A stretch of DNA of 48,457 bases from Pleurocapsa sp. CCALA 161. Lineage in GTDB: Bacteria > Cyanobacteriota > Cyanobacteriia > Cyanobacteriales > Xenococcaceae. The DNA lies in assembly GCF_003003995.1 (NCBI RefSeq), contig NZ_PVWF01000030.1:1-48457 (forward strand), read 5' to 3'. Each line of letters starts with the position of its first letter. Position 1 is the stretch's first letter. The position numbers and the translations under genes are program-made. Below the pieces are notes generated by a model. The model saw only the letters and a program-made list of their open reading frames with translations, was not told the origin of the DNA and ran no database searches. Positions 1-8,403 of this stretch are shown piece after piece.

Positions 1-1435
1 CTAGAATATAAGAGCCAATAGTACAGACTATGTTTAATGTCTGAAACTGAGGATCGTAAAGAGCAATACGACGGTTCATGCCCTGCAAACCTAATTGATG
101 CATTGGTAAAAAGGTAATGTTAAAACCAATAAAGGTCATAACAAAGTGAATTCTACCTAGGGTTTCATTGACCATCCGCCCAGTCATTTTAGGAAACCAG
201 TGATAGACGGCTGCAAATAAGCCAAATACCGAACCACCGAAGAGAACGTAATGGAAGTGAGCCACAATAAAGTAGGTATCGTGGACGTGAATATCAAACG
301 GCACAGCAGCCAACATTACCCCACTCAAACCGCCAATTAAGAAAGAAGAAAGAAAACCAACGGCAAAGATAAAGGCGCTATTAAGACTTAGTTTGCCACC
401 CCAAATAGTCGCACACCAGCTAAATACCTTGATCCCTGTAGGTACAGCAATAATCATGGTGGTTGCCATAAAGAACATCCGCAACCAGCCAGGCGTTCCA
501 CTAGAAAACATGTGGTGTGCCCACACAATCAGACCTAAAAAGCTAATTGCTAAACTAGAATAGGCGATCGCTCGATAGCCAAAGACTGGTTTGCGGGCAT
601 GAACTGGCAGAACTTCGGAAATTGCGCCAAAAAAGGGCAAAATCATAATATAAACCGCGGGGTGGGAATAGAACCAAAACATGTGTTGGTAAACTATTGG
701 ATCTCCGCCCCCCGCAGGATTGAAAAATGCCGTTCCTGCCAACAAGTCAAAGGAAAGCAAGATTAATGCTGCTCCCAATACAGGAGTCCCAATCAAAATT
801 AAGCCTGAAGTTGCTAACATTGACCAGCAGAACAAAGGCATACTGTGAATGTCCATATCGGGCATCCGCATTAGTAGGATGGTGGTAACAAAGTTAATTG
901 CCCCAAACATTGAAGATGTTCCCAAGATTAAAATACTGAGAATCCAAATTTCCTCTCCCGATTTACCGCTAATTAAGCTCAAAGGAGGGTAGGAAGTCCA
1001 CCCAGCTTGAGGCGCGCCGTTGAAAAAGCTACTCATCAATAAGATCCCCCCAGGAGGAATCATCCAGAATGCTACGGCGTTAAGACGAGGAAAAGCCATA
1101 TCTTCTGCCCCAATCATCAGAGGAATTAAATAGTTAGCGAATGCTGCCCCTGCGGGAATAATCCACAAAAACAACATGATTGTTCCGTGCATTGTCAACA
1201 GCTGATTATAGAATTCGGGTTGAACAAAATCAGGATCTGGGGTGGAAAGTTCAGTCCGCATTACCTCTGCTAATGCGCCACCAATAAAATAGAAAAAGAA
1301 AGCGGTGACTAGGTATTGAATACCAATTACTTTGTGATCGGTACTAAAACCAAAGTAATCCTGCCACTTTCTTTGAGGATGTTGTTCATGCTCTGGTGGT
1401 GCTATTGGAGCATTTCTTTCTAGGGTTGTACTCAT
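1..1435 (-). CDS. ctaD: Cytochrome c oxidase subunit I (partial, C-terminus beyond window)
   Basis: Catalytic subunit of the aa3-type respiratory oxidase, which reduces O2 with electrons from cytochrome c or plastocyanin and pumps protons. The reading frame is open from an ATG at 1435 to the window edge (478 residues). Family hallmarks are visible: a motif SHPAVYIMILP containing the His-Tyr pair of the CuB site, followed by VWAHHMF, and HVHDTYFIVAHFHYV with the CuB and heme ligands. The YSHPxVY form, without the Glu of HPEVY, fits A2-type heme-copper oxidases. Many transmembrane segments are evident. It lies 76 bp downstream of coxB on the same strand, so the two are probably co-transcribed; subunit III would be expected past the left edge. 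The identity is secure and only the C-terminus is unseen. Confidence 0.97.
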   Translation of the reverse strand, partial: MSTTLERNAPIAPPEHEQHPQRKWQDYFGFSTDHKVIGIQYLVTAFFFYFIGGALAEVMRTELSTPDPDFVQPEFYNQLLTMHGTIMLFLWIIPAGAAFANYLIPLMIGAEDMAFPRLNAVAFWMIPPGGILLMSSFFNGAPQAGWTSYPPLSLISGKSGEEIWILSILILGTSSMFGAINFVTTILLMRMPDMDIHSMPLFCWSMLATSGLILIGTPVLGAALILLSFDLLAGTAFFNPAGGGDPIVYQHMFWFYSHPAVYIMILPFFGAISEVLPVHARKPVFGYRAIAYSSLAISFLGLIVWAHHMFSSGTPGWLRMFFMATTMIIAVPTGIKVFSWCATIWGGKLSLNSAFIFAVGFLSSFLIGGLSGVMLAAVPFDIHVHDTYFIVAHFHYVLFGGSVFGLFAAVYHWFPKMTGRMVNETLGRIHFVMTFIGFNITFLPMHQLGLQGMNRRIALYDPQFQTLNIVCTIGSYIL

Positions 1436-1511
1436 GCTTTGTGTAATTAGTGAAATCTGATTGATTGAGGATAGCTCTTGGATTTAAGCTTAAAGCTCTA
1501 AGTTTTTAGAT

Positions 1512-2483
1512 TTATTTTTTAGTAGGCTTTAACTGTGCCAAAACATCTGCATCTACGCCCATATCTTTAGCGTAGGGTGCTAAAAATTCTGCATTAGAGT
1601 TAGGTACTGAATTCATGGCTACGGATTGACTGCTTTGATCATTCATGGCAAAAGTATTTTCCTGAACCCACTTTTGATAGTCTTCTTCGCTTTGGACATA
1701 AAGCTGAGTTTTCATTCCGCCATGGTATGCACCACATAATTCGGCACAAACGACAGGATACTGACCAATTTGATTAGGAGTAAAAACTAAGCTAGTTTCT
1801 CTGCCTGGAATGACATCCTGTTTAATCCGAAATTCGGGCAGCCAAAAAGCATGAATTACATCTCCCGCAGTCATATTCAACGCTACTGGACGATTGACGG
1901 GGACATGTATTTCCCCTGAAATTACACCAGTCTCAGGATAAGTAAACACCCAGGCATACTGAATGCCATTTACCTTAATCTCTAAAGGGTTCATGCCCTG
2001 TTTAGAGTCTGGAGATGCCCCCAAACCTAAAGCAATATTTTGTTGATGGGGGTCTAAAGCAACTAACTGTGAATGATGATGATGGGCATGAGCCATTTGG
2101 GGACCTGGATCTCCTGCTGTCATTGGGTCTAGCCCTCCCATACGGTTATAGATCTCAAAGCTATAGATAGAGAGGATAAAAACAATTACTGTGGGAATAG
2201 CAGTCCAGACGATTTCTAAAGGTACATTACCTTCTATTGGAGGTCCATCGGTAGTGTCTCCTTTAGCGCGGCGGAATTTAATCACAGAGTAGACCAAAAC
2301 ACCTTCAACTAAAAGAAATAAACCAGTGGCAATGGTCATCATGAAGTTAAAGAGCTGATCGACATCTCCCGCATCGCTTGATGCTGCTGTTGGTAAGAGT
2401 CCGTGGTTTTGACCGTACCAGAGACTGATTAAAGTCATCGCCACTCCGGCGATCAGGGTAAGTATGCTACTGGGAATGTTCAC
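1512..2483 (-). CDS. ctaC: Cytochrome c oxidase subunit II
   Basis: Subunit II carries the CuA centre that accepts electrons from the soluble donor and passes them to heme a in subunit I. The 323-residue protein has an N-terminal hydrophobic segment (about 7-23), two further membrane helices (about 48-68 and 90-111) and a cupredoxin domain. CuA ligands are readable: H211, C246, E248, C250, H254 and M257. The start is GTG. Between the second classical helix and the cupredoxin domain lies an unusual linker containing HAHHHH (about 132-137). The gene is first in a coxB-coxA operon and diverges from ctaA, so the 532-bp spacer should hold both promoters. Confidence 0.97.
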   Translation of the reverse strand: MNIPSSILTLIAGVAMTLISLWYGQNHGLLPTAASSDAGDVDQLFNFMMTIATGLFLLVEGVLVYSVIKFRRAKGDTTDGPPIEGNVPLEIVWTAIPTVIVFILSIYSFEIYNRMGGLDPMTAGDPGPQMAHAHHHHSQLVALDPHQQNIALGLGASPDSKQGMNPLEIKVNGIQYAWVFTYPETGVISGEIHVPVNRPVALNMTAGDVIHAFWLPEFRIKQDVIPGRETSLVFTPNQIGQYPVVCAELCGAYHGGMKTQLYVQSEEDYQKWVQENTFAMNDQSSQSVAMNSVPNSNAEFLAPYAKDMGVDADVLAQLKPTKK

Positions 2484-3015
2484 GGTATATAGTTAAAGTT
2501 ATTAGTTGCAAGGTTTTCTGTTTCTAGTATATTGGTCAGTTCAAGATGTTTGAATTTCACAATTCTTTACCAAAATAATCTAGGCAGAGCAGTGGGTATT
2601 TACCCTTGAAATTTTCAGTTACAAAATTAATTCTAAGTCTACCTAATAGGTTAGATCAAATTACTAATAAATAAACAGGTATCAAAGTAAAGCCAACGAC
2701 AATCTGGGAGTTTCTTTAGATTTTATTCGGGATCTAGTAAACCATATCTACAGCTAGTAGCGTAATTATTAAATTATCCTGACAAATTTAACTTTTTCTT
2801 TATGAAATTAGATTTTATTAGCTAATTTCATGGAGCAATCTGAAGAATATCTAATAAAGATAAAGCTACCAATAAAAAGATAGATAGAGTGTAAATAGCA
2901 AAAAATTAAAAGGTGAGCGATAAAAATCTAATTTGCTATTAAAGCGATCGCACTCATTAGCAGAAAATATTTCACTTTAAATATTCAACCAAGTTTTATC
3001 CTGATTAAGTTTGCT
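2484..3015. other. Divergent intergenic region between coxB and ctaA
   Basis: This 532-bp AT-rich spacer has no convincing coding sequence. It must contain the promoters of coxB (leftward) and ctaA (rightward). It holds one HIP1 octamer near 2944 and a perfect 10-bp dyad at 2802-2831 (ATGAAATTAG and its complement, 10-nt loop). I could not pick -35/-10 pairs with confidence. Confidence 0.6.
2802..2831. repeat. Perfect 10-bp inverted repeat in the cox divergent promoter region
   Basis: ATGAAATTAG (2802-2811) is followed after 10 nt by its exact reverse complement CTAATTTCAT (2822-2831). No T-tract follows in the orientation of either flanking gene, so it is not an obvious terminator. It could be an operator or part of a leader RNA; no regulator can be assigned. 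Confidence 0.55.
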
Positions 3016-3933
3016 ATGACCGAATCATTATTTCAATCGTCCAATGTTTTACCACAAATATCTCAGCCCCAGGTGTGGATACGCCGTTTAGTCTGGAAAA
3101 TTGCGATCGCAACTTTATTGTTGATGGCGGTAGGTAGCGCCACGAGAGTTATGAATGCAGGTTTAGCCTGTCCTGACTGGCCATTGTGCTATGGTCAGCT
3201 TGTTCCTACAAGACAAATGAACCTCCAGGTGTTTCTCGAATGGTTTCATCGCTTAGATGCAGCTTTGATTGGCATAAGTGCGATCGCTTTGTCTGGCTTA
3301 TCTTGGTGGTTTCGCCAAAAGTTACCTAAATGGCTGCCCTGGGCGACAACCTTTGCTTTATTCCTAATTGTTTTTCAAGGAATTTTAGGAGGATTAACGG
3401 TCACTCAGTTACTACGTTTTGATATCGTTACGGCTCATTTGGGTACAGCACTGTTATTTTTTAGTACCTTAATCATCATCGGTACGGCTTTGACCCCCTA
3501 TCAGGGTACAGGTGTAGCAGGAAAACTACGTTGGCTAGGCTTGAGTGCTGCTGTTTTAGTCTATCTACAGAGTATTTTAGGTGGATTAGTTGGGTCACGC
3601 TGGGCATTACATCAGTGTTTTGGGGGATCGCAACTATGTAATGTGATGAATGCTCATATCTTAGGAGTAGTACCCCCTACTCTAGCTACCATTGCCGTAG
3701 TTTGGTTGGCTTGGAAAACCCCTGGCTTAAACGGTAATCTCCGCACCCTAGCCAACGTAGCAGCAGGATTGGTTAGTCTCCAAATTTTGCTGGGTATTGC
3801 TACCTTTAGACTGCATCTTCAGGTTGAACCTTTAACCGTGACCCACCAAGCAGTAGGAGCAAGTTTGCTGGGAGTATTAATTGCTTTTACTGTATTAGCC
3901 ATGCGAGATAGCGCCCCAGAATCAATTATTTAG
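3016..3933 (+). CDS. ctaA: Heme A synthase (COX15/CtaA family)
   Basis: Oxidises the C8 methyl group of heme O to the formyl of heme A, the cofactor of aa3 oxidase. The protein has 305 residues and eight probable membrane helices. The external cysteine pairs typical of CtaA are present: C52/C58 in LACPDWPLC and a second pair in QCFGGSQLC. Conserved histidines occur in EWFHR, TAHLG, ALHQC and TVTHQAVG, the probable heme ligands. It starts with ATG, diverges from coxB and is followed 111 bp later by ctaB, so synthesis of heme A is encoded beside the oxidase that uses it. Confidence 0.96.
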   Translation: MTESLFQSSNVLPQISQPQVWIRRLVWKIAIATLLLMAVGSATRVMNAGLACPDWPLCYGQLVPTRQMNLQVFLEWFHRLDAALIGISAIALSGLSWWFRQKLPKWLPWATTFALFLIVFQGILGGLTVTQLLRFDIVTAHLGTALLFFSTLIIIGTALTPYQGTGVAGKLRWLGLSAAVLVYLQSILGGLVGSRWALHQCFGGSQLCNVMNAHILGVVPPTLATIAVVWLAWKTPGLNGNLRTLANVAAGLVSLQILLGIATFRLHLQVEPLTVTHQAVGASLLGVLIAFTVLAMRDSAPESII

Positions 3934-3995
3934 CCATCTATGCCATTTATAGCGCTCATTTTTCAAATATACCTACACGCCATACATATACATCC

Positions 3996-4029
3996 GTACA
4001 TCTAGCTCAATTGTACATCTAGCTCAATT
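3996..4029. repeat. 17-bp perfect tandem duplication upstream of ctaB
   Basis: GTACATCTAGCTCAATT occurs twice head-to-tail (3996-4012 and 4013-4029), ending 15 bp before the ctaB start codon and just upstream of its AGGAAGA ribosome binding site. It may be a slippage product or duplicated regulatory sequence. Confidence 0.85.
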
Positions 4030-4044
4030 ACAGGAAGAATCGTA

Positions 4045-4989
4045 ATGACAGGGACAAGTATTGCTCGCCAGAATCAAAACCTAACTGAAGTAATAAAAAG
4101 CTATTACCAACTAACAAAACCGCGAATTATACCTTTACTATTGATCACCACCGCAGCATCAATGTGGATCGCCTCTGATGGTAGAGTAGATCCTTTCTTA
4201 CTACTAATAACTTTATTAGGTGGAACATTGGCAGCAGCCTCGGCACAGGTGATGAACTGTATCTACGACCAAGATATTGACTACACCATGACGCGGACTC
4301 GCAAACGCCCGATTCCTTCAGGTAAAGTACAACCTCGTCATGCTCTAATTTTTGCCATTGTTTTAGGAGTATTATCTTTTTCCCTGCTAACAATCTTCGC
4401 TAATCTATTGGCTGCACTGTTAGCCATGTCGGGTATTATCTTCTATATGTTGATCTACACCCACTGGCTCAAGCGACACACGACTCAAAACATTGTGATT
4501 GGCGGTGCAGCAGGTTCAATCCCCCCTTTAGTAGGTTGGGCTGCGGTAACAGGAGATTTGAGTTTAACTCCCTGGCTATTATTTGCCATAATTTTCCTTT
4601 GGACTCCTCCCCATTTTTGGGCTTTGGCATTAATGATCAAAGAAGACTACGCCGAAGTTGATATTCCCATGTTACCTGTTGTTGAAGGGGAAGAAGCCAC
4701 CGTTAAGCAAATCTGGGTATATAGTTTATTAGTAGTTCCCTGTAGTTTATTGTTGATGTACCCATTTGGTAACTTAGGAATTATTTATGGCGCGATCGCA
4801 TTTTACCTGGGATCTAAGTTTCTCTATAAAGCCTGGAAATTAAAACAAGACCCCACTAGCAATCAATTAGCGCGGGAAATGTTCAAGTATTCCATTTTCT
4901 ACATGATGCTCTTATCCGTAGGCATGATTGTTGATACTTTACCGATCACACAAAGGGTGATGGGAATGATATTTACCTGCGGTGCTTGA
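4045..4989 (+). CDS. ctaB: Protoheme IX farnesyltransferase (heme O synthase)
   Basis: Transfers a farnesyl group to protoheme IX to give heme O, the substrate of CtaA. The UbiA-family signature is clear: N71-CIY-D75-QDI-D79 followed by TRTRKRPIP. The second conserved stretch, YTHWLKRHTTQN and GGAAGSIPPLVGW, is also present. The protein has 314 residues and about nine membrane helices, typical for CtaB. The ATG at 4045 is preceded by AGGAAGA, a good ribosome binding site. It follows ctaA on the same strand; the short spacer contains a 17-bp tandem duplication. Confidence 0.97.
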   Translation: MTGTSIARQNQNLTEVIKSYYQLTKPRIIPLLLITTAASMWIASDGRVDPFLLLITLLGGTLAAASAQVMNCIYDQDIDYTMTRTRKRPIPSGKVQPRHALIFAIVLGVLSFSLLTIFANLLAALLAMSGIIFYMLIYTHWLKRHTTQNIVIGGAAGSIPPLVGWAAVTGDLSLTPWLLFAIIFLWTPPHFWALALMIKEDYAEVDIPMLPVVEGEEATVKQIWVYSLLVVPCSLLLMYPFGNLGIIYGAIAFYLGSKFLYKAWKLKQDPTSNQLAREMFKYSIFYMMLLSVGMIVDTLPITQRVMGMIFTCGA

Positions 4990-5025
4990 GTAATCACTGA
5001 ATAATTTTGTGGACAAAGAAAACAG

Positions 5026-5080
5026 AAGAGGCAAAGAAAAATGTGAACTTTTTACGAGCCTCTTTCCTCTTTATTTATTT
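5026..5080 (+). terminator. Probable intrinsic terminator after ctaB
   Basis: AAGAGGC (5026-5032) pairs with GCCTCTT (5058-5064), with an additional A-run/T-run pairing inside the loop, and a T-rich stretch follows. It lies 37 bp after the ctaB stop codon. Confidence 0.55.
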
Positions 5081-5228
5081 ATTTTTATTTATTAATTATA
5101 TTTACAGCGTTTTTCACGTTAGTAGACCACAGTTATTAGAATGATTAGAAAAGGCTTAAAGCTTATGGCTTATAGCTTAGAGCTGCGAGTTAATTAAGAG
5201 CGTAGTCTATTCAATTGGAAACGGCTGT

Positions 5229-5765
5229 ATGTTAGAGTCTGCCGAAATTGTTCTACAAAAATATACTAGTAAAGATATTCCTTTACTATTTGAAGCTGTT
5301 AAGGTTTCAGTAGATCGTGTTTATCCTTGGCTACCTTGGTGTCATCCTAACTATACAATTGCCGAAACTGAAGCCTGGATAAAAACAAGACCTCAACGTT
5401 GGAATGAGGGTAAAGAATTTGGTTTTAGTATACGCGATCGCCAAGGTATCATAGTCGGCGGTTGTGGCATAGGTATTGGATTATCGTCTTGGTTTGGTAA
5501 TCTAGGTTACTGGTTAAGAACTGGATATACAGGAAAAGGATATGCAACAAAAGCAACAAAGCTATTAGCTAGGTTTGGGGTTCAACAGTTGCAATTAAAA
5601 CGTATTGAAATTATAGCTTCAGTAGAGAATATTAATAGTCAGCGTGTTGCAGAAAGAGCAGGTGCTTGTAGGGAAGGAATAAGTAGAAACAGGCTATTAA
5701 TCCATGACAAATTTCATGATGCCGTAGTCTATTCTTTTATTCCAAACGACTTTGGCGTTGAGTAA
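5229..5765 (+). CDS. GNAT family N-acetyltransferase (RimJ/RimL-like)
   Basis: An acetyl-CoA-dependent N-acetyltransferase of 178 residues. The layout matches the RimJ/RimL/Acetyltransf_3 group: an N-terminal strand (VLQKYTSKDIPLLFEAV), a central region with FGFSIRDRQGIIVGGCGIG, the acetyl-CoA pyrophosphate loop GYTGKGYATKATKLL, and the C-terminal NINSQRVAERAGACREG typical of this branch. It is free-standing between ctaB and the phosphate regulators. The target cannot be told: ribosomal-protein N-termini, antibiotics and small amines are all used by relatives. The ATG has no strong ribosome binding site. Confidence 0.85.
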   Translation: MLESAEIVLQKYTSKDIPLLFEAVKVSVDRVYPWLPWCHPNYTIAETEAWIKTRPQRWNEGKEFGFSIRDRQGIIVGGCGIGIGLSSWFGNLGYWLRTGYTGKGYATKATKLLARFGVQQLQLKRIEIIASVENINSQRVAERAGACREGISRNRLLIHDKFHDAVVYSFIPNDFGVE

Positions 5766-5770
5766 TCTGG

Positions 5771-5796
5771 TTAAAACTAGTTTAAATTTAGTTAGT
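5771..5796 (+). promoter_or_regulatory. Weak Pho-box-like tandem upstream of sphR
   Basis: TTAA cores at 5771 and 5782 are 11 bp apart, the period of cyanobacterial Pho boxes, followed by TTAG at 5792 (10 bp). The match is poorer than that upstream of pstS, and TTAA is common in such AT-rich DNA. It could indicate SphR autoregulation. Confidence 0.25.
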
Positions 5797-5906
5797 GGTA
5801 CTATGACTGATTATTGTTAAACAGTTAAAAAAATATTGGATCGCTATTTTATCCAGGGCAGTATTAGTGTATATGTAGTAATACGGACAAATTAAAGTAT
5901 TTATTT

Positions 5907-6662
5907 ATGCTTTCCTTGCAAAATCCCCAGACCTCCGAGCAATCCCAGCTAGCCCAGACTAATCGTATTTTGCTAGTCGAAGATGAAGACTTAATCAGAG
6001 ATATGGTTACCGTAGCTCTAGAAGAAGAAGGTTACGAAGTTCATTCTGCCAGCAATGGTAGGGCTGCTTTAAACATTCTCCAAAGCCCAGATTTTAGCCG
6101 AGATAAATTGGCTCCAGACTTAATCATTCTGGACTTAATGTTGCCAGAGGTAAACGGATTAGATATCTGTCGTCTGCTACGCTATCAAGGAGACTTTACG
6201 CCAATATTGGTAATTAGCGCCAAAAGCAGCGAAACAGACCGCGTATTGGGTCTAGAAGTAGGAGCAGATGACTATTTAACTAAACCTTTTAGTATGAGAG
6301 AATTAATTGCTCGCTGTCGGGCATTAATACGTCGTCAGGGCTACACTACCATTTCATCTCCCAGTTCAGTCCAAAAGTATCGTGATATTAGTCTGTTCCC
6401 CCAAGAATGTCGTGTCACAGTCAGGGACGTTGAAGTCAATTTGTCCCCTAAAGAATTTCGGTTGTTGGAATTATTTATGAGCTATCCCCGTCGAGTTTGG
6501 TCAAGAGAACAGCTAATTGAGCAAGTTTGGGGGCTAGATTTTTTGGGGGATACCAAAACCGTTGATGTTCACATCCGCTGGTTGCGAGAAAAACTAGAGT
6601 TAGAACCAAGTCAGCCAGAATATTTAATCACAGTTAGAGGTTTCGGCTATCGTTTTGGCTAA
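5907..6662 (+). CDS. sphR: Phosphate-responsive OmpR/PhoB-type response regulator SphR
   Basis: DNA-binding response regulator of 251 residues. The receiver domain spans about 18-137, with acidic residues in LLVEDEDL, the phospho-acceptor D76 in ILDLMLPEVNG and the conserved lysine in YLTKPFS. A winged-helix DNA-binding domain follows (about 160-251), ending VDVHIRWLREKL and TVRGFGYRFG. The order regulator, PAS-type kinase, PhoU, with pstS nearby, identifies it as SphR, the PhoB equivalent controlling the cyanobacterial Pho regulon. The family assignment is certain; the name rests on context. Confidence 0.88.
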   Translation: MLSLQNPQTSEQSQLAQTNRILLVEDEDLIRDMVTVALEEEGYEVHSASNGRAALNILQSPDFSRDKLAPDLIILDLMLPEVNGLDICRLLRYQGDFTPILVISAKSSETDRVLGLEVGADDYLTKPFSMRELIARCRALIRRQGYTTISSPSSVQKYRDISLFPQECRVTVRDVEVNLSPKEFRLLELFMSYPRRVWSREQLIEQVWGLDFLGDTKTVDVHIRWLREKLELEPSQPEYLITVRGFGYRFG

Positions 6663-6831
6663 AACCTTTTTTTATGAGCAATTTTTTTTGTTATCCAAGT
6701 GTTTGTCCCTAGCTACTGTTGAACCCAAGGACTGATAGCTTTATAATCACCAAGATTGATCGCCAAACAACTAAATTTATAAATTTAATTGATGCCAGTT
6801 GTAAAATTGACTAGAGTTACCTCAGTATCAA

Positions 6832-8172
6832 TTGAGCAACTATTTTTTTGTGACAATTTTTAGTTTTTTTTTAGGGCTGCTGCTTGGTCTAGGAATCTAT
6901 GCAAGTCAGCAATATAGATTTAACCAACAGTTAAAGAAAACCCTTCGCTCCTATGTGGGGAATAAAAATGAAGATGTATCTTTGCCCTTGCAATCTTTAA
7001 TTCGTTTAGAATTAACCGAACTTAATCGCCAGCGTCAACAGCTCGAACAGGATAAACAAGCTTGGCAAGAGCTAATTGAGCAAGCTCCGATTGGCTACTT
7101 GCAGGTAGATGCCGACAATCAGCTTTTAGGCTGTAACCAAACGGCAAAAGATTTGCTCCACATCGATTCTCAACGATCGCTGCGAGTGCGTTTACTACTG
7201 GAGTTAGTCCGTTCCTACGATCTCGATCAGCTAATTGAATTAACTCGCAATTCTCAACGTTCTCAGACCAAAGAATGGATTTTTTATTTCACTCGTTACG
7301 TCTCGCCTCAACAACCAGAGTTGCCAACAAATAGCGCCCAACCGCTACAGAAAATAGTGGAATCGATCGCCCTTAAAGGATCGGGATTTCCCTTGCCAAA
7401 ACAGCAGGTAGGAGTATTTATCGAAAACCGTCAACCTTTGCTGGAATTATCCCAGTCTCGGGATCGCACTTTTGCCGATCTCACCCATGAACTACGCACT
7501 CCCCTAACATCAATCTCTCTGGTCGCAGAGAATTTGCTCCGACGCTTACAAGATCCTGAACGTCGCTGGGTCGAGCAAATGCGACAAGAAACCAATCGGC
7601 TGATTGAATTAGTCCAAGAGTGGTTAGATTTAACTCAGCTTCAGGCGACACCAAATCAAGCTTTAAAATACGAAACGTTCAGACTAGACGATTTAGTGGA
7701 GTCAGTGTGGCAAACCCTAGAACCTATCGCCAAACGCAAGGAAGTAACTCTAGCTTATAACGGCGATCGCCAGATGAGCATTTGCGCTGATCGTTCTCGT
7801 TTAATTCAAGTTTTTCTCAATCTATTAGATAATGCCATCAAGCACAATTCAATCGGCAAACAAATCTTAATTCAAGTATCCGAGTCGTCAACACAACCTA
7901 ATCTTAAAAATCAAATTAAGATTGATATAATTGATTCGGGTACAGGGTTTAATAATTCAGACATTCCCTTCATCTTTGAAAGACTCTATCGAGGAGATAA
8001 ATCTCGTACCAGAGAACCAAGTAATTCTACTGATGGGAGCGGATTAGGACTGGCTATTGTCGAGCAAATTGTTCGCGCTCATGGCGGTACAATTTCTGCT
8101 AAGAATCATCCCCTCAGAGGTGGAGCATGGGTGGAAATTTTGCTACCTACGGATAAAGCAAAAAACTCCTAA
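6832..8172 (+). CDS. sphS: Phosphate-sensing histidine kinase SphS
   Basis: Membrane-attached sensor kinase of 446 residues that should phosphorylate SphR under phosphate limitation. An N-terminal hydrophobic segment (about 5-24) is followed by a short linker, a PAS domain (about 75-140, EQAPIGYLQVDADNQLLGCNQ), the HisKA helix with phospho-acceptor H219 in DLTHELRTPL, and an HATPase_c domain with the N box LDNAIKH, G1 box DSGTGF and G2 box GSGLGLAIV. The start is TTG at 6832: the hydrophobic anchor begins immediately after it and no in-frame ATG fits. It sits 169 bp after sphR, so a separate promoter is possible. Confidence 0.88.
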   Translation: MSNYFFVTIFSFFLGLLLGLGIYASQQYRFNQQLKKTLRSYVGNKNEDVSLPLQSLIRLELTELNRQRQQLEQDKQAWQELIEQAPIGYLQVDADNQLLGCNQTAKDLLHIDSQRSLRVRLLLELVRSYDLDQLIELTRNSQRSQTKEWIFYFTRYVSPQQPELPTNSAQPLQKIVESIALKGSGFPLPKQQVGVFIENRQPLLELSQSRDRTFADLTHELRTPLTSISLVAENLLRRLQDPERRWVEQMRQETNRLIELVQEWLDLTQLQATPNQALKYETFRLDDLVESVWQTLEPIAKRKEVTLAYNGDRQMSICADRSRLIQVFLNLLDNAIKHNSIGKQILIQVSESSTQPNLKNQIKIDIIDSGTGFNNSDIPFIFERLYRGDKSRTREPSNSTDGSGLGLAIVEQIVRAHGGTISAKNHPLRGGAWVEILLPTDKAKNS

Positions 8173-8206
8173 TTTCGTTTAGTTAATTTGAATACATTTG
8201 AGCTAT

Positions 8207-8229
8207 TAAGTTTAAACAGTTTAAACTTA
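8207..8229. repeat. Near-perfect palindrome with nested GTTTAAAC sites
   Basis: TAAGTTTAAAC (8207-8217) and its exact reverse complement GTTTAAACTTA (8219-8229) flank a single A. Each arm contains the palindrome GTTTAAAC. It lies 35 bp after the sphS stop and about 175 bp before phoU. A second palindrome, CCATTTAAATGG, lies at 8263-8274. These could be protein-binding sites for phoU control. Confidence 0.6.
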
Positions 8230-8403
8230 TTTTGCTATTGATTTGCGATTAATAATTAATACCCATTTAAATGGTATAAAATATATAAAACGCACTTTAA
8301 ATTATTTGTTTATTACATTTCTTTGAATATATACGCAGCTATTGCTGCTTAACTTTTTTTTCCGAACCATTGATAAATACATACACATAATAATGTAAGT
8401 TTA

